64,000 nt of DNA, from positions 17,340,001 to 17,404,000 of the forward strand of contig JAWZYU010000001.1 in NCBI GenBank assembly GCA_038380435.1, written 5' to 3'. Below are positions 43,444 through 53,514 of this stretch, in pieces (the stretch's first letter is position 1; every line of letters begins with the position of its first letter). The translations under genes and the position numbers were made by a program. The notes below the pieces were generated by a model that saw only the letters and a program-made list of their open reading frames with translations, did not search any database and was not told where the DNA came from. This stretch comes from Ryuthela nishihirai (taxonomy: Eukaryota; Arthropoda; Arachnida; Araneae; Heptathelidae).

Positions 43444-44208
43444 CTGGGTTGTTTTACTTCTGAGAGGCACTTTTTTGTACACAGTGGCTAAATGGCAAGG
43501 TCACAAGGAACTCGAAGGCTCAGAGAAGGTTGGAGGAAGGGACTCACTAGAGCAGCTGTTGGGAAATAGATGGTAGCCTCCCATCAAAGCCGGGGCGGGG
43601 GTGGCTCAGTTGGTAGCGCGCCAGGCTCGTAATCTGTAGTTCCCAGGTTCGAGTCCCAGCTGGGTCAGCGTTGAGATTTATCTCCGCAAAATTCCCCGCT
43701 CTGCCCACGGTCAGTAGGGGACACCGATGGGCTTGGAAAGGCCGCCGTCCGTCGGATGGGACGTTAAGCCGTGGCCCCGTGTGCGGGAGAGCCATACCCT
43801 GTGCACGTTAAAGAACACGCTGGATGGCCTTGACGGGAGGCGACCATCTGTCTCCCAACAGCTGTTCCAGTGGGTCCCCTCTCCAAACCTTCTCTGAGCC
43901 TTCGGGGTCCTTGTGACCTGGCCATTTAGCCCATGGTGTGCAAAAAAGTGCCGCTCAGAGGTAAAACAACCCAACAACCCAACCCATCAAAGCCATCCAG
44001 CGTGTTCTTTAACGCGAATAGGTTATGATTCTCCCGCAAACGGAACCGACGGACAGCGACCTGTCCAAGCCCATCAGTGTCCCCTATTGACCGTGGGCAG
44101 GGCGGAGAGTTTTGCCGAGATAAATCTCAATTCCAACCCAGCTGGGACTCAGACCTGGGAACTGAAGATTACGAGCCTGGCGCGTAACCAACTGAGCCAC
44201 CCCCGCCC
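43444..44208 (-). mobile_element. SINE-A, old outer copy, split
   Basis: Diverged minus-strand SINE-A in two parts (43444-43591 and 43983-44208), interrupted by a younger plus-strand SINE-A at CCCATCAAAGCC. The second part continues at the same consensus position, with ATCCAGCGTGTTCTTTAACG. Confidence 0.9.
43592..43982 (+). mobile_element. SINE-A, young inner copy
   Basis: Full length and close to consensus. The 12-bp target duplication CCCATCAAAGCC (43580-43591 and 43983-43994) lies in the older SINE-A. Comparing the two copies shows the divergence between an old and a recent amplification wave. Confidence 0.95.
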
Positions 44209-44606
44209 CTAAGAAGTACTGATACGTATACAGTATATAATTACAAATGCCAATTAACATTAAGTTAGGAAAGAAGCACTTTTATACTCTTATCCATGGA
44301 ATGAAGCAGTCAAAGAGGAAGTCATAAAGTTGACTCAGGGGACATAAGTTATCGCAGGATGCTTTCTTCTACCGGCAGGCTTCGGTAATCTGATCGTCCG
44401 TTATGACAAGTGTCTCAACAAGTCTTGTGGTTTCGATTAAAAATAATACCCGTATATGGTGACATTTCCTCTATAATGTTTTCGGTGCAATTATATGCTC
44501 AGCGCAGAAATTAAATAGCGAAACTTACTTTTAGACTATCCTAGTATATAGTCGGTCGACGAGACATTAGACAAATGTGAAAAATTCCCCAGCATTCTCC
44601 TGTTTT
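44209..44606. other. Unique sequence, no gene seen
   Basis: No open frame of note or repeat recognised. Confidence 0.4.
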
Positions 44607-44620
44607 CTATTCTGTAATTC

Positions 44621-44912
44621 TCCGTAAAATTCCCCGCCCTGCCCACGGTCAGTAGGGGACACTGATGGGCTTGGAAAGGTCGCCGTCCGTCGGATAGGAC
44701 GTTAAGACGTGGCCCCGTGTGCGGGAGAGCCATACCCTGTGCACGTTAAAGAATACGCTGGATGGCCTTGACGGGAGGCTACCATCTGTCTCCAAACAGC
44801 TGTTCCAGTGGGTCCCCTCCCCCAACCTTCTCTGAGCCTTCGGGGTCCTTGTGACCTGGCCATTTAGCCCATGGTGCGCAAAAAAGTGCCTCTTACAGAT
44901 AAAACAACCCAA
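44621..44912 (+). mobile_element. SINE-A, 5'-truncated insertion
   Basis: Starts at TCCGTAAAATTCCCCGCC, lacking the whole tRNA head, with a perfect 14-bp duplication CTATTCTGTAATTC (44607-44620 and 44913-44926). The truncation thus happened during insertion. Confidence 0.94.
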
Positions 44913-44926
44913 CTATTCTGTAATTC

Positions 44927-45324
44927 ATACAACTGAAAACGGAAGACGTTACAGAGCGATTGTTTTTTTTTCCTCCCATTATGAGTGGCAGATATACTAC
45001 CGATGGATTTCTGAACGACCTAATAACGCGAAAATTTCTGATCATACTTATCATGATTACGCTTTCGGATTTGTTTGCGATTTCCCTCAAATAATTCACT
45101 CGAATATATTTCAAAATCAAAGATGACCTAGAGCCACCAAGCGATTGAGAAACAAACTCTTTTACCTCCAGTTAGGCGTGTGTGTCGTCCAACTAATAGA
45201 TTGAATCGATAAGGGAAGATCATATTTAAATAAATTTACATGGATCTGAGATAGTTATTTTCGTACGCGAGATCCATATAGTTTGGTATTAAGGATACCT
45301 TGATCATCTATGGTTCGACGAACG
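44927..45324. other. Unique sequence, no gene seen
   Basis: Short frames on both strands near 44893-45126 begin in SINE sequence and have no domain. Confidence 0.4.
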
Positions 45325-45580
45325 TACAGTCGCTCAAAAAAGTATCCGAACACTATGGTTGATTACAGAATTCAGAAAACATATCTGGCAGCGTTTTTTT
45401 TAGAAATTAGTGATCTGGCAACCTTCGTGTCACGTGTCACGAAATTAGTGATCTGGCAACCTTCGTGTCACGTGACACGAAGGTTGCCAGATAACTAATT
45501 TCTAAAACAATCGCTGCCAGATATGTTTTCTGAATTCTGTAATCAACCATAGTGTTCGGATACTTTTTTGAGCGACTGTA
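45325..45580. mobile_element. Palindromic Tc1-like MITE with duplicated centre
   Basis: Complete, TA-flanked, 256 bp. The CACGTG centre region is duplicated over about 40 bp (45429-45472). Both outer arms share AAAACATATCTGGCAGCG, where most copies have AAAAAATATCTGGCAACG. Confidence 0.9.
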
Positions 45581-46410
45581 CCATGCGAAGAGTCTTCGTT
45601 TTTATTCTTCTCCTAATACGCAAAAGAATATTTTAAGTTTCATCCCTTGGGATTGTGCCCGTGGTTCTGTTCCCAATCCTTCTTTGCTCAGTAAGCCTCT
45701 TGCTTGGCACTCGCAGATTTCGCCTTGGCAAAACAAGAAGACGCAGAAAGCAACCCAATGAAATGCTTCTGACTCCCACGCTCTCTTCTCGAAGATGCCT
45801 TGCGACACCTGCGCAACAAATATTTCCATTTCTATTCTCCATTAAACGAAGTGGATAAGTTTGCAGTTTCTTTCTGAGGTTCGGTGCTGTTGAAGTGAGG
45901 CATTTTCCGTCTAATGGATTGATGTCGTGCGGCATGAGCATCGGCCGCTGCGAGCCACTTTTGGCCCATCAGGCAATCCCACCATTAACTTCACATTCAC
46001 TCGGGAATGTTGCCCCTTCTGTTAACAAATTCGCCCTTTCTTTCTCTCTGTCCACTGGAGTTAGATGGAGTAGGCGAAATATTGCTTCGGTGGTTGATTT
46101 TAATTAGCTCTGTTTATAAGGAGCTCACCCATCTCTTAAATAAATGAACGCTTATCTACATTCTTATTTATTTATCCAGTAACATTAAAAAATAATGAAG
46201 TTTGTTACCAATCGTCGAGAGAAAAGATTTCTATTGATTGTTTCTACATTTCTGGTTTGTTTGTATTTTTCTTCAATAGCTTTCTAAAGATTGGATCCGC
46301 CATTTTGAATTTTGATACGTAGCTCTAATATACAATATAAAGAAAGTTTGTGTTCTTGTCTGTCCGCTTATGCATTCTTCCCCAGAAGAGCTAGAGGCAC
46401 CAAACTTTGC
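45581..46410. other. Repeat-poor unique block, no confirmed gene
   Basis: The segment 45600-46110 is less AT-rich and open on both strands (67-102 codons), without recognised domains. Near 46330-46400 a stretch TTGTGTTCTTGTCTGTCCGC resembles the ends of common arthropod repeats, but I cannot place it. Confidence 0.4.
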
Positions 46411-46413
46411 CCC

Positions 46414-46565
46414 ACGTTGAGAATCCCTGCCGCGTACCCCACGTACCCCACGTAGTTACCGCTTACCCCACGTAGTTACCGCTTACCCCACGTTGAGAAT
46501 CCCTGCCCTAGGTGAAGGTTAGGTTTCCTTCACCTAGGGCAGGGGTTCTCAACGTGGGGTACGCG
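46414..46565. repeat. Inverted repeat spanning a hAT end and its flank
   Basis: CCCCACGTTGAGAATCCCTG, then CCCTAGGTGAAGG, is mirrored after a 7-bp loop by CCTTCACCTAGGG, then CAGGGGTTCTCAACGTGGGG (46487-46560). The palindrome covers the hAT element's left end and host flank, including the target octamer. To its left, TACCGCTTACCCCACGTAGT-type units are repeated at 46425-46490. Confidence 0.75.
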
Positions 46566-46812
46566 GTAAAATATTTTGGGGTACGCCGCGAGAGCTCAAA
46601 AGTCGCTAGATCTAGTAACAAAGTCGCTAAGTTGGCAACACTGCTATGCAAAAACGTCATTTTTTGTGTTTATCGATGTATGTAATTCTTGAATACAAAA
46701 TTTAATGTTATAATACTATAACTGTAGTTTTATCTATGTATACAAGGGGTACTCCAGTTACATACACATTTCCGGGGGGTACGTGAAGCATAAAAGGTTC
46801 AGAAAATCACTG
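46540..46812. mobile_element. hAT-type MITE (273 bp)
   Basis: Left end CAGGGGTTCTCAACGTGGGG; the right end, reverse-complemented, reads CAGTGATTTTCTGAACC. Both are of hAT type. The flanking octamers ACCTAGGG (46532-46539) and ACTTAGGG (46813-46820) match at 7 of 8. No coding sequence. Confidence 0.8.
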
Positions 46813-46854
46813 ACTTAGGGGAAGAATACAGACTACGTGTGAATCCGTTGGGGT

Positions 46855-47217
46855 CGGGGCGCGCCAGGCTCGTAATCTGTAGTTCCCAGGTTCGACTCCC
46901 AGCTGGGTCAGCGTTGAGATTTATCTCCGCAAAATTCCCCGCCCTGCCCACGGTCAGTAGGGGACACCGATGGGCTTGGAAAGGCCGCCGTCCGTCGGAT
47001 GGGACGTTAAGCCGTGGCCCCGTGTGCGGGGAGCCATACCTTCTGCACGTTAAAGAACACGCTGGATGGCCTTGACGGGAGGCTACCATCTGTCTCCCAA
47101 CAGCTGTTCCAGTGGGTCCCCTCCCCCAACCTTCTCTGAGCCTTCGGGGTCCATGTGACCTGGCCATTTAGCCCATGGTGTGCAAAAAAATGCCGCTCAG
47201 AGGTAAAACAACCCAAC
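46855..47217 (+). mobile_element. SINE-A, A box deleted
   Basis: 10-bp target duplication CCGTTGGGGT (46845-46854 and 47218-47227). The head reads CGGGGCGCGCCAGGCTCG: the A-box segment GGTGGCTCAGTCGGTAG is missing while the B box is intact. Confidence 0.92.
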
Positions 47218-47227
47218 CCGTTGGGGT

Positions 47228-49440
47228 TAACCAAAATTGGGGTGGGCGGGTTTGAATTTCTCAAAATTCCCATAGTCTTAACATTAACGTTCGAAAGTTA
47301 TTCAAAATAACTGTTGTCACCAATAAATTTGAAAGAATAAATGCATCAAATTAATTTCTTTCTGATTTCGCGTGATAAATTCATTGTTGAGTTTGTTGGT
47401 TAAAGAGCACGAGTATTTCTGTGGAAAATTCAAGTCATTCTAATTAAGCAAGAGCCGGACACGAGATTCTTTGCTGAAAGGAAAGCTTTAAAAACTAAGA
47501 ATTCGTATCGGAAATTCAAATCATTAACTTAATTTGAAAAATATGTAAAAGTTAATAAACATATATCGCATAAGATGATCAGCTGAAAAACATTTTTCAG
47601 AATTTATGAAGCCAGAAATCAACTGTGATATTTAACTTTTATCGTACATATCTATTTGTCTAAAAATGAATCGTGGAAACGTGGGTTCGAATCCCACTCT
47701 TGGCAAAACCAAATTTTTTTCAGCTCATCATTTCATGAGTTCCATGTCTACAGGACTTATCCTGTGATTATTTATTACTCAGTTTTATTATTACTCGCCT
47801 TTCACGAGTTGACTCTAGCCCTTTCTTGCTGTTCTGTCAGATTGTGAAGTGTGCATTTAGCACAGACCTTTTGCGACTTTAAATGTTGATGAATAATTGT
47901 TTCCACACTGCCAATCGATGAATTAACAAACTTTTTACCTGAACGGTGATGTGTGGCTTTTCTATAATGAGTTCACCCCCCTCCCGTTTAGACGTTCGAT
48001 TTGAAAATTGGCACTGCAATCCGGACCACAACCGGAAACATTCTCCGAAAATTTGAAGCGTGTACCTTGATTTTCCGATGAGTTATCGCTGCCAAAGCCA
48101 CACCCACACACAGACACCTTCTTTTATTATATAGATGGGAGAAAGAATTAAAAGTTTAAAAAGAAATGTTTCAGCGTCTTCTTGGCGCCCATCATTTCTA
48201 CAAGAAAACACCAGTAGAGTACCACAGCATCCTCCTTTTCCTTCTGTTAAGAGCAAAGTCCCCAAATCTAATAACTCGCCTCCCTCTTCAGTTCTCACTC
48301 ATTGTACACGTGCGACTCAAATGCACTACTCTGTGTTGAAGCGTCGTGGCGTAACAGCTCTCGAGGGAGCGTTTCATAACGCGTCTTGCCTCTACTAGTC
48401 CATCAAGCAGCCAGAGCATGGAAAGTAAAGAACCTTTAGCTCGACTTTCCTCCCAGTTGGCCGCTTCCAAGAAAAAAATTTCAACCCTGAGGTATTCTTT
48501 ATTCCGCGGTAAAGAGATCCTTTGGAGACGGTAAGCTTGGCCTTCGCGTTATTTATTTCCAATTCCACAAATGCACAATGGCTGAGTTCCTTTATCGTTC
48601 GCTTAAATGGTTCATGGCAAAACAGTCTGATGTTGTTTGTTCCCTTAGATTGAGATAATAGCTTGATCTCTCATGGGCTGTGTTCGAGGGAATATGATAC
48701 AAAATTCCAAAACTCTGCCTTTTTAAATTTTCGAAGATGATCTGTTTTACTTACCTTAACATATTTTGCGTTTATTCTTACAGGTTTAAGATTTAAACTG
48801 CATAGATACTGCTGGAGATTATTTACTGACATTTTATCAAGTTAGATAAAATGATATAAAGCATGTGAAATGTGAAACGATGACTTCAGGGTTGTAAAAC
48901 AATAGCTAGTAGACAGAAAATATCTTTTATTAATATGCTGGAAAACCGAAAGGCATTACAGTTCTTTAGCGATTCTTGTAGCGTTTTCTAAATGTCGCCA
49001 ATGGCTGATTCAGTTTCCTCTAAAACTCGCTAACGGTTTATCTACATATAAAAGTTTTTTAAACGTTTGTGTTAAAAAAAATAGGTTTTTTTATCATTGC
49101 ATTCAACAAATAAATTTTCAGATGCTTTTTTAAATATTATTTAATGAAAGTACCATGATTATTTGATGAATTTACCTGTTATCAAGAATAAAATTTCACT
49201 TAATTATACTGCATTATAATAATTCACATCAAATACAATCAGAGGCAACCGTCAGCACAAACTGGGGTTTACCAGAAGTATTTTACACAATACAGAAGCT
49301 TTGACTTGCATACCAATGATTTTTTAATAGTAGTTCAAAGCAAGTACTTTTCAAAAAACATATTTTTGTTTAAATAAACTAAATACGAGTTACTATAATT
49401 AAACAAGAGACTTTTTACTACAGGTGTGTCGGGAAAAAAA
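47228..49440. other. Repeat-poor unique block, no confirmed gene
   Basis: Holds a B-box-like GGTTCGAATCCC at about 47682 without a matching A box, and frames of 60-87 codons near 48083-48470 on both strands without domains. A (CA)-rich stretch ending TTATTATATAGATGGG (48100-48140) resembles the edge of a transposon. Confidence 0.4.
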
Positions 49441-49463
49441 TACGATTTCACAAATGTTTCACA

Positions 49464-50233
49464 ATTAATGGACTATTTCAGAGGTGCGTTGTGGTTAATG
49501 GACTATTTCAGAAGTGTATTATGATTAAATGGACTATTTAAGAAATATGTTTGGATTAATGGACTATTTCAGAAGTGTGTTGTAGTTAATAGGCTGTTTC
49601 AGAAATGTGTTCTAGTTAACGGACCCTTTCAAAATTGTGTGTGGATTAATGGACTATTTCAGACGTGTGTATGTGTTAATGCACTATTTCAGAAGTGTGT
49701 TTGAATTAATGGGCTGTTTCAGAAATATGTTGTGCGTAATGGACTGTTTCAGACATGTGTTTGGGTTAATTAACTATTTCAGAAGTGTGTTGTTCGTAAT
49801 GGACTATTTCAGAAGTGTGTTTGGATTAATGGACTATTTCAAAAGTTTGTTGTGGTTAATGAACTGTTTCAGAAATGTGTTGTGGTTAGTGAATTATTTC
49901 AGAATTGTGTTTGTGTTAATGGACAATTCAGAAGTTTGTTGTGGTTAATGGACTTTTCAGAAATGTGTTTTGCTTAATGGACTTTTTCAGAATTGTGTTG
50001 TGGTCAATGGACTATTTCAGAAATTTGTTATGGTTAATGGACTCTTTCAGAAGTGTGTTGTGCTTAATGGACTATTTCAGAAGTATGTTGTGCTTAATGG
50101 ACTGTTTCAGAAGTGTGTTGTGCTTAATGGACTGTTTCAGAAGTATATTTGGATTAATGAACTGTTTCAGAAGTGTGTTGTGATTAGTGGACTGTTTCAT
50201 AAATTTGTTGTCGTTAATGGACCATTTCAGAGT
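49464..50233 (+). repeat. 30-bp minisatellite, about 26 units
   Basis: The unit is close to TTAATGGACTATTTCAGAAG followed by TGTGTTGTGG. Variants alternate at fixed positions (ACTATTTC/ACTGTTTC, GTGTG/GTATG/ATGTG, TGGTT/TGCTT/TGGATT). A 30-bp period equals ten codons, so frames stay open for about 80-100 codons (49637-49948, 49941-50183, 49970-50275) with decapeptide repeats such as LMDYFRSVFG or NGLFQKCVVL. I see no start context, splice site or other gene evidence. It is treated as a minisatellite and not a protein. Confidence 0.85.
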
Positions 50234-50329
50234 TGTGTGACCAAGAGAAAAGGGTTTGGGAACATTGCCCTATAACTTAACTGTAATGTTCAAATTATTG
50301 GAAAGAAAGTAGCCGTCATCAAGGGCATA

Positions 50330-50390
50330 TTTTAGAGAGCTAGTAAACAAGATCTCAATTTATTGAAATCTTATTACTAGCTCTCTAAAA
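50330..50390. repeat. Inverted repeat
   Basis: TTTTAGAGAGCTAGTAA (50330-50346) pairs with TTACTAGCTCTCTAAAA (50374-50390). Pairing continues inwards imperfectly, giving arms of about 30 bp, just after the minisatellite. Confidence 0.75.
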
Positions 50391-52001
50391 TCATCAATTT
50401 ATTGATTTATTGGCATGGCGCTAAAATAGGATACAACTCATTTGAAAAATGAATTTCAAATTAAAATAGCTTCCATTAATTGTAATGTAATGAATTAATG
50501 GGAAACAAGTTACTTATTGCAATTATTAATAAATATCTAAACATGTTTAATAACTCGAATTGGGCACGGAAGATATTATTATTTCATTACTCATTTTGTT
50601 TTTGTTTTCCATCAGATGCCAGATCTTGCATTGATAACACCGATGATTTAGTTGATTTAGTAGCATTCGGTATCAAATGCACTCTGTGTTGTAAACGACA
50701 GTATATCTGTAGTTTGGCATAAGTACTCCTGTTACTTCAAGGTCAGATGCTGCTACTCTACTGTTCATGACGTTACTTATTTTGAATACTTTAAATAGAG
50801 ACTAAATCTCATTAAAATGGCGCACATTAAAATGGCGCATATTTTTTTTGTTTCCTGAAATACTCTATCCGTAATTTGCATTTCGTATCTAAATTTGGGC
50901 TTATAACTTTTGATTGAAGGAATGAATATTTTTTCGCTCTTGATTGAGTTCAAATGAAATCCCTTTTACAGTTTTAAGTTAAAGAAATAAATCTCCCAAA
51001 TGCATGTCAACGGTAACACGCTGGCAAAATGCTTATGAAGTACATTAGTCGATTTGTCAATCTTATTCGTGCATTTGAGGAACACCTTCCCTTACCTTAA
51101 ATGCTATTTAGCACTGAGTTGGGGCTTTACGACGACGTTCCTCATAATATCCTCATATACGATATGAACTCAAAACCTGAACGCTTCCAGAGCACAGCTA
51201 ATAGAAAACTGCCAATGCGATTTATTACGACTCGCATGGCGATGGATTAGGGCAACTAAAATCCTTTGTATGATCTTTGGCATCTATGAACCAATCTGCA
51301 TTTTACGACTCGGGCCAACACGAGTACGGCTACAACCATTAGGAGAGTGGTATGGCCAATATGCAAGACAGAATCAACACGCCTCGGCGCAAAAATAGAT
51401 CACCCAGTCATTTCACCCACCGGTTTGCCACGATCGAAAGAGCACAGAAGTGCACGTGCAAGAGCCGACCCAACGTTTGATAGATGATGCCAAGAGCGCT
51501 TCAGGCGCCAGCATATATCACCAACTCTAGCGGTGCCACTTTAAATGAATTTGCGAACCTTAATGAATTAAGGTCGAAGGACGGATGCCGGACATAATGG
51601 CTCTCTGCTCACTAAAGGAATACGCCACGAGGGCAATAAACTCTCTGCTGCCCGTAATGAGTCTCCCCGACACGACGTCACGAGAGATGAGCTGTTTGTT
51701 TTCTCTGAGTAATTAAGTTTTCTAAAAGCCCATCGGTAGATATCTCAAAAGACGACGCCTTAATGACGGGAAAATCGGACCATTCCCGATTCTTATGCAT
51801 CGACGGGAGAAAATAGCAGAACATCCCTCTTCTTTAATAGCAGAGAATGCGGGCAAATGAAGGGCAGGATATCTCTTCGAGGCTCAAGAAATTGAAGTGG
51901 CAATAAAGGGATAAAAAGACTAAAAGAATAGAGTGTCCTCTCTTGAGAATATGGGATGCTCGTTTTGAAAGAGAAGGGAATTTATTTTGCGCCATTAGCA
52001 C
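50391..52001. other. Repeat-poor unique block, no confirmed gene
   Basis: About 1.6 kb. The part 51120-51900 is less AT-rich and rich in short ordinary-complexity words but has no long open frame, so a protein-coding exon is unlikely. Conserved non-coding sequence is possible. Confidence 0.4.
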
Positions 52002-52015
52002 CCACTAGCAGTGGA

Positions 52016-52404
52016 TTTTGGGTTGGGTTGTTTTACCTCTGAGCGGCACTTTTTTGCACACCATGGGCTAAATGGCCAGGTCACAAGGACCCCGAAGGCT
52101 CAGAGAAGGTTGAGGGAGGGGACCCACTGGAACAGCTGTTGGGAGACAGATGGTAGCCTCCCGTCAAGGCCATCCAGCGTGTTCTTTAACGTGCACAGGG
52201 TATGTGCTCTCCCGCACACGGAGCCACGGCTTAATGTCCCATCCGACGGACGGCGGCCTTTCTAAGCCCATCGGTGTCCCCTACTGACCGTGGGCAGGGC
52301 GGGGAATTTTGCGGAGATAAATCTCAACGCTGACCCAGCTGGGACTCGAACCTGGGAACTACAGATTACGAGCCTGGCGCGCTACCAACTGAGCCACTCC
52401 CGCC
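52016..52404 (-). mobile_element. SINE-A
   Basis: Full length; 14-bp target duplication CCACTAGCAGTGGA (52002-52015 and 52405-52418). Confidence 0.95.
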
Positions 52405-52577
52405 CCACTAGCAGTGGAAAATCGAACTAGTGGTTGATAGAGGAAAATGCAAATAGTAATTTTTTAATACCTATAAAAACTCAAATAAACAAAAGAAAGC
52501 TTTCCTTTACGTTTTGAAAAAGTTGCGTTTTCCCACTATGCCTGGGGGCAAAGGGGAAAATCATTCATCTCTAAAAT

Positions 52578-52915
52578 CGGGTTCGAGGCCCGCCGTGGCC
52601 AGCGTTGAGATTTATCTCCGCAAAATTCCTCGCCCTGCACTCGGTCAGTAGGAAACACCGATGGGCTTGGAAAGCCGCCGTCCATAGGATGGGACGTTAA
52701 GCCGCGTCTCCATGTGTGGGAGAACCATACCCTGTGCACGTTAAAGAACACGCTGGATGACCTTGACGGGAGGCTACCATATGACTTCCAACAGCTATCC
52801 AGTGGATCCCTTCCCCCAACCCTCTATAAGCTATCCGGGTCCTATTAACCTGACCATATAGCCCATTGTGTGCAAAACAAAAGTGCCCTTCAGAGGTAAA
52901 AAACCCAACAAAGTC
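52578..52915 (+). mobile_element. SINE-A, old, 5'-truncated
   Basis: Starts near the B box (CGGGTTCGAGGCCCG) and runs through a diverged body to AAAACCCAACAAAG. The A box is lost. Confidence 0.83.
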
Positions 52916-53514
52916 ATCTAATATATATAAAATAAGCCCAATTTCAAAATCCTAGCTTAAATAGATGGTTTGCAATATTTGTTTAAATCTTTGGCGTTTT
53001 TCACGTTAGAGGGAGCTGCTATAGTTATTGAAAAATTCTGAAATTGTGAATTGCAGCATTTCGTCAATATTTTTCAAACACTGAGAGAATTTTAAATTTA
53101 TCTCTAGAACATAAATTCTGAATATCTAGATATAGACGGAAGGACAGACAAACGACAGAGTGAAAACCTTGAAGGCAACAGTACTATAGCAAATACGATT
53201 TGAAACTACGACGGTTGGATGTTACGTGTCACTCCATGTAGGATTTTGTAAGACTTAGTAATTTAAATATAATATATTATTTAGCTTTTTATCATTTTAC
53301 CTTCCTAAAATATGCATAAATGATATTTTAAAAATATGCATTTCATGAGATAAGAGAAAAAGTTTTCTCTTATCTCATGAAATGCATATTTTTTCCTGAG
53401 GGGACCTGTGGACATCCCTTCTTCAATGCCAAAGTTGGTACTGACTATGACCTTTGGGGATGAGTAATAGGCCCTTTTGGTATTGGTAGCGGCAATGGGC
53501 AACGTCTCCTACAG
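52916..53514. other. Unique AT-rich sequence with a long hairpin
   Basis: No gene. A 30-bp perfect inverted repeat (53331-53392) lies close to the start of the RTE-like LINE. Confidence 0.45.
53331..53392. repeat. 30-bp perfect inverted repeat, 2-bp loop
   Basis: Arms 53331-53360 and 53363-53392 are exact reverse complements separated by AG. Nothing else in the area shares the sequence, so this is not the end of a dispersed family within the window. Confidence 0.85.

Noticed and set aside
47656..47720. tRNA gene at the GGTTCGAATCCC motif
   Set aside because: No A box at the required distance upstream and no closing acceptor stem.
46321..48140. One large element bounded by TATAAAGAAAG...CTTCTTTTATTATATAG ends
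   Set aside because: The two stretches are loosely similar in inverted orientation, but the match is short and low in complexity, and the interior offers no supporting feature.
49464..50233. CRISPR-like or silk-type repeat gene
   Set aside because: No spacers, so not CRISPR. The decapeptide is Phe/Leu/Met-rich, not Gly/Ala/Ser-rich as in silk, and variants interrupt every frame.
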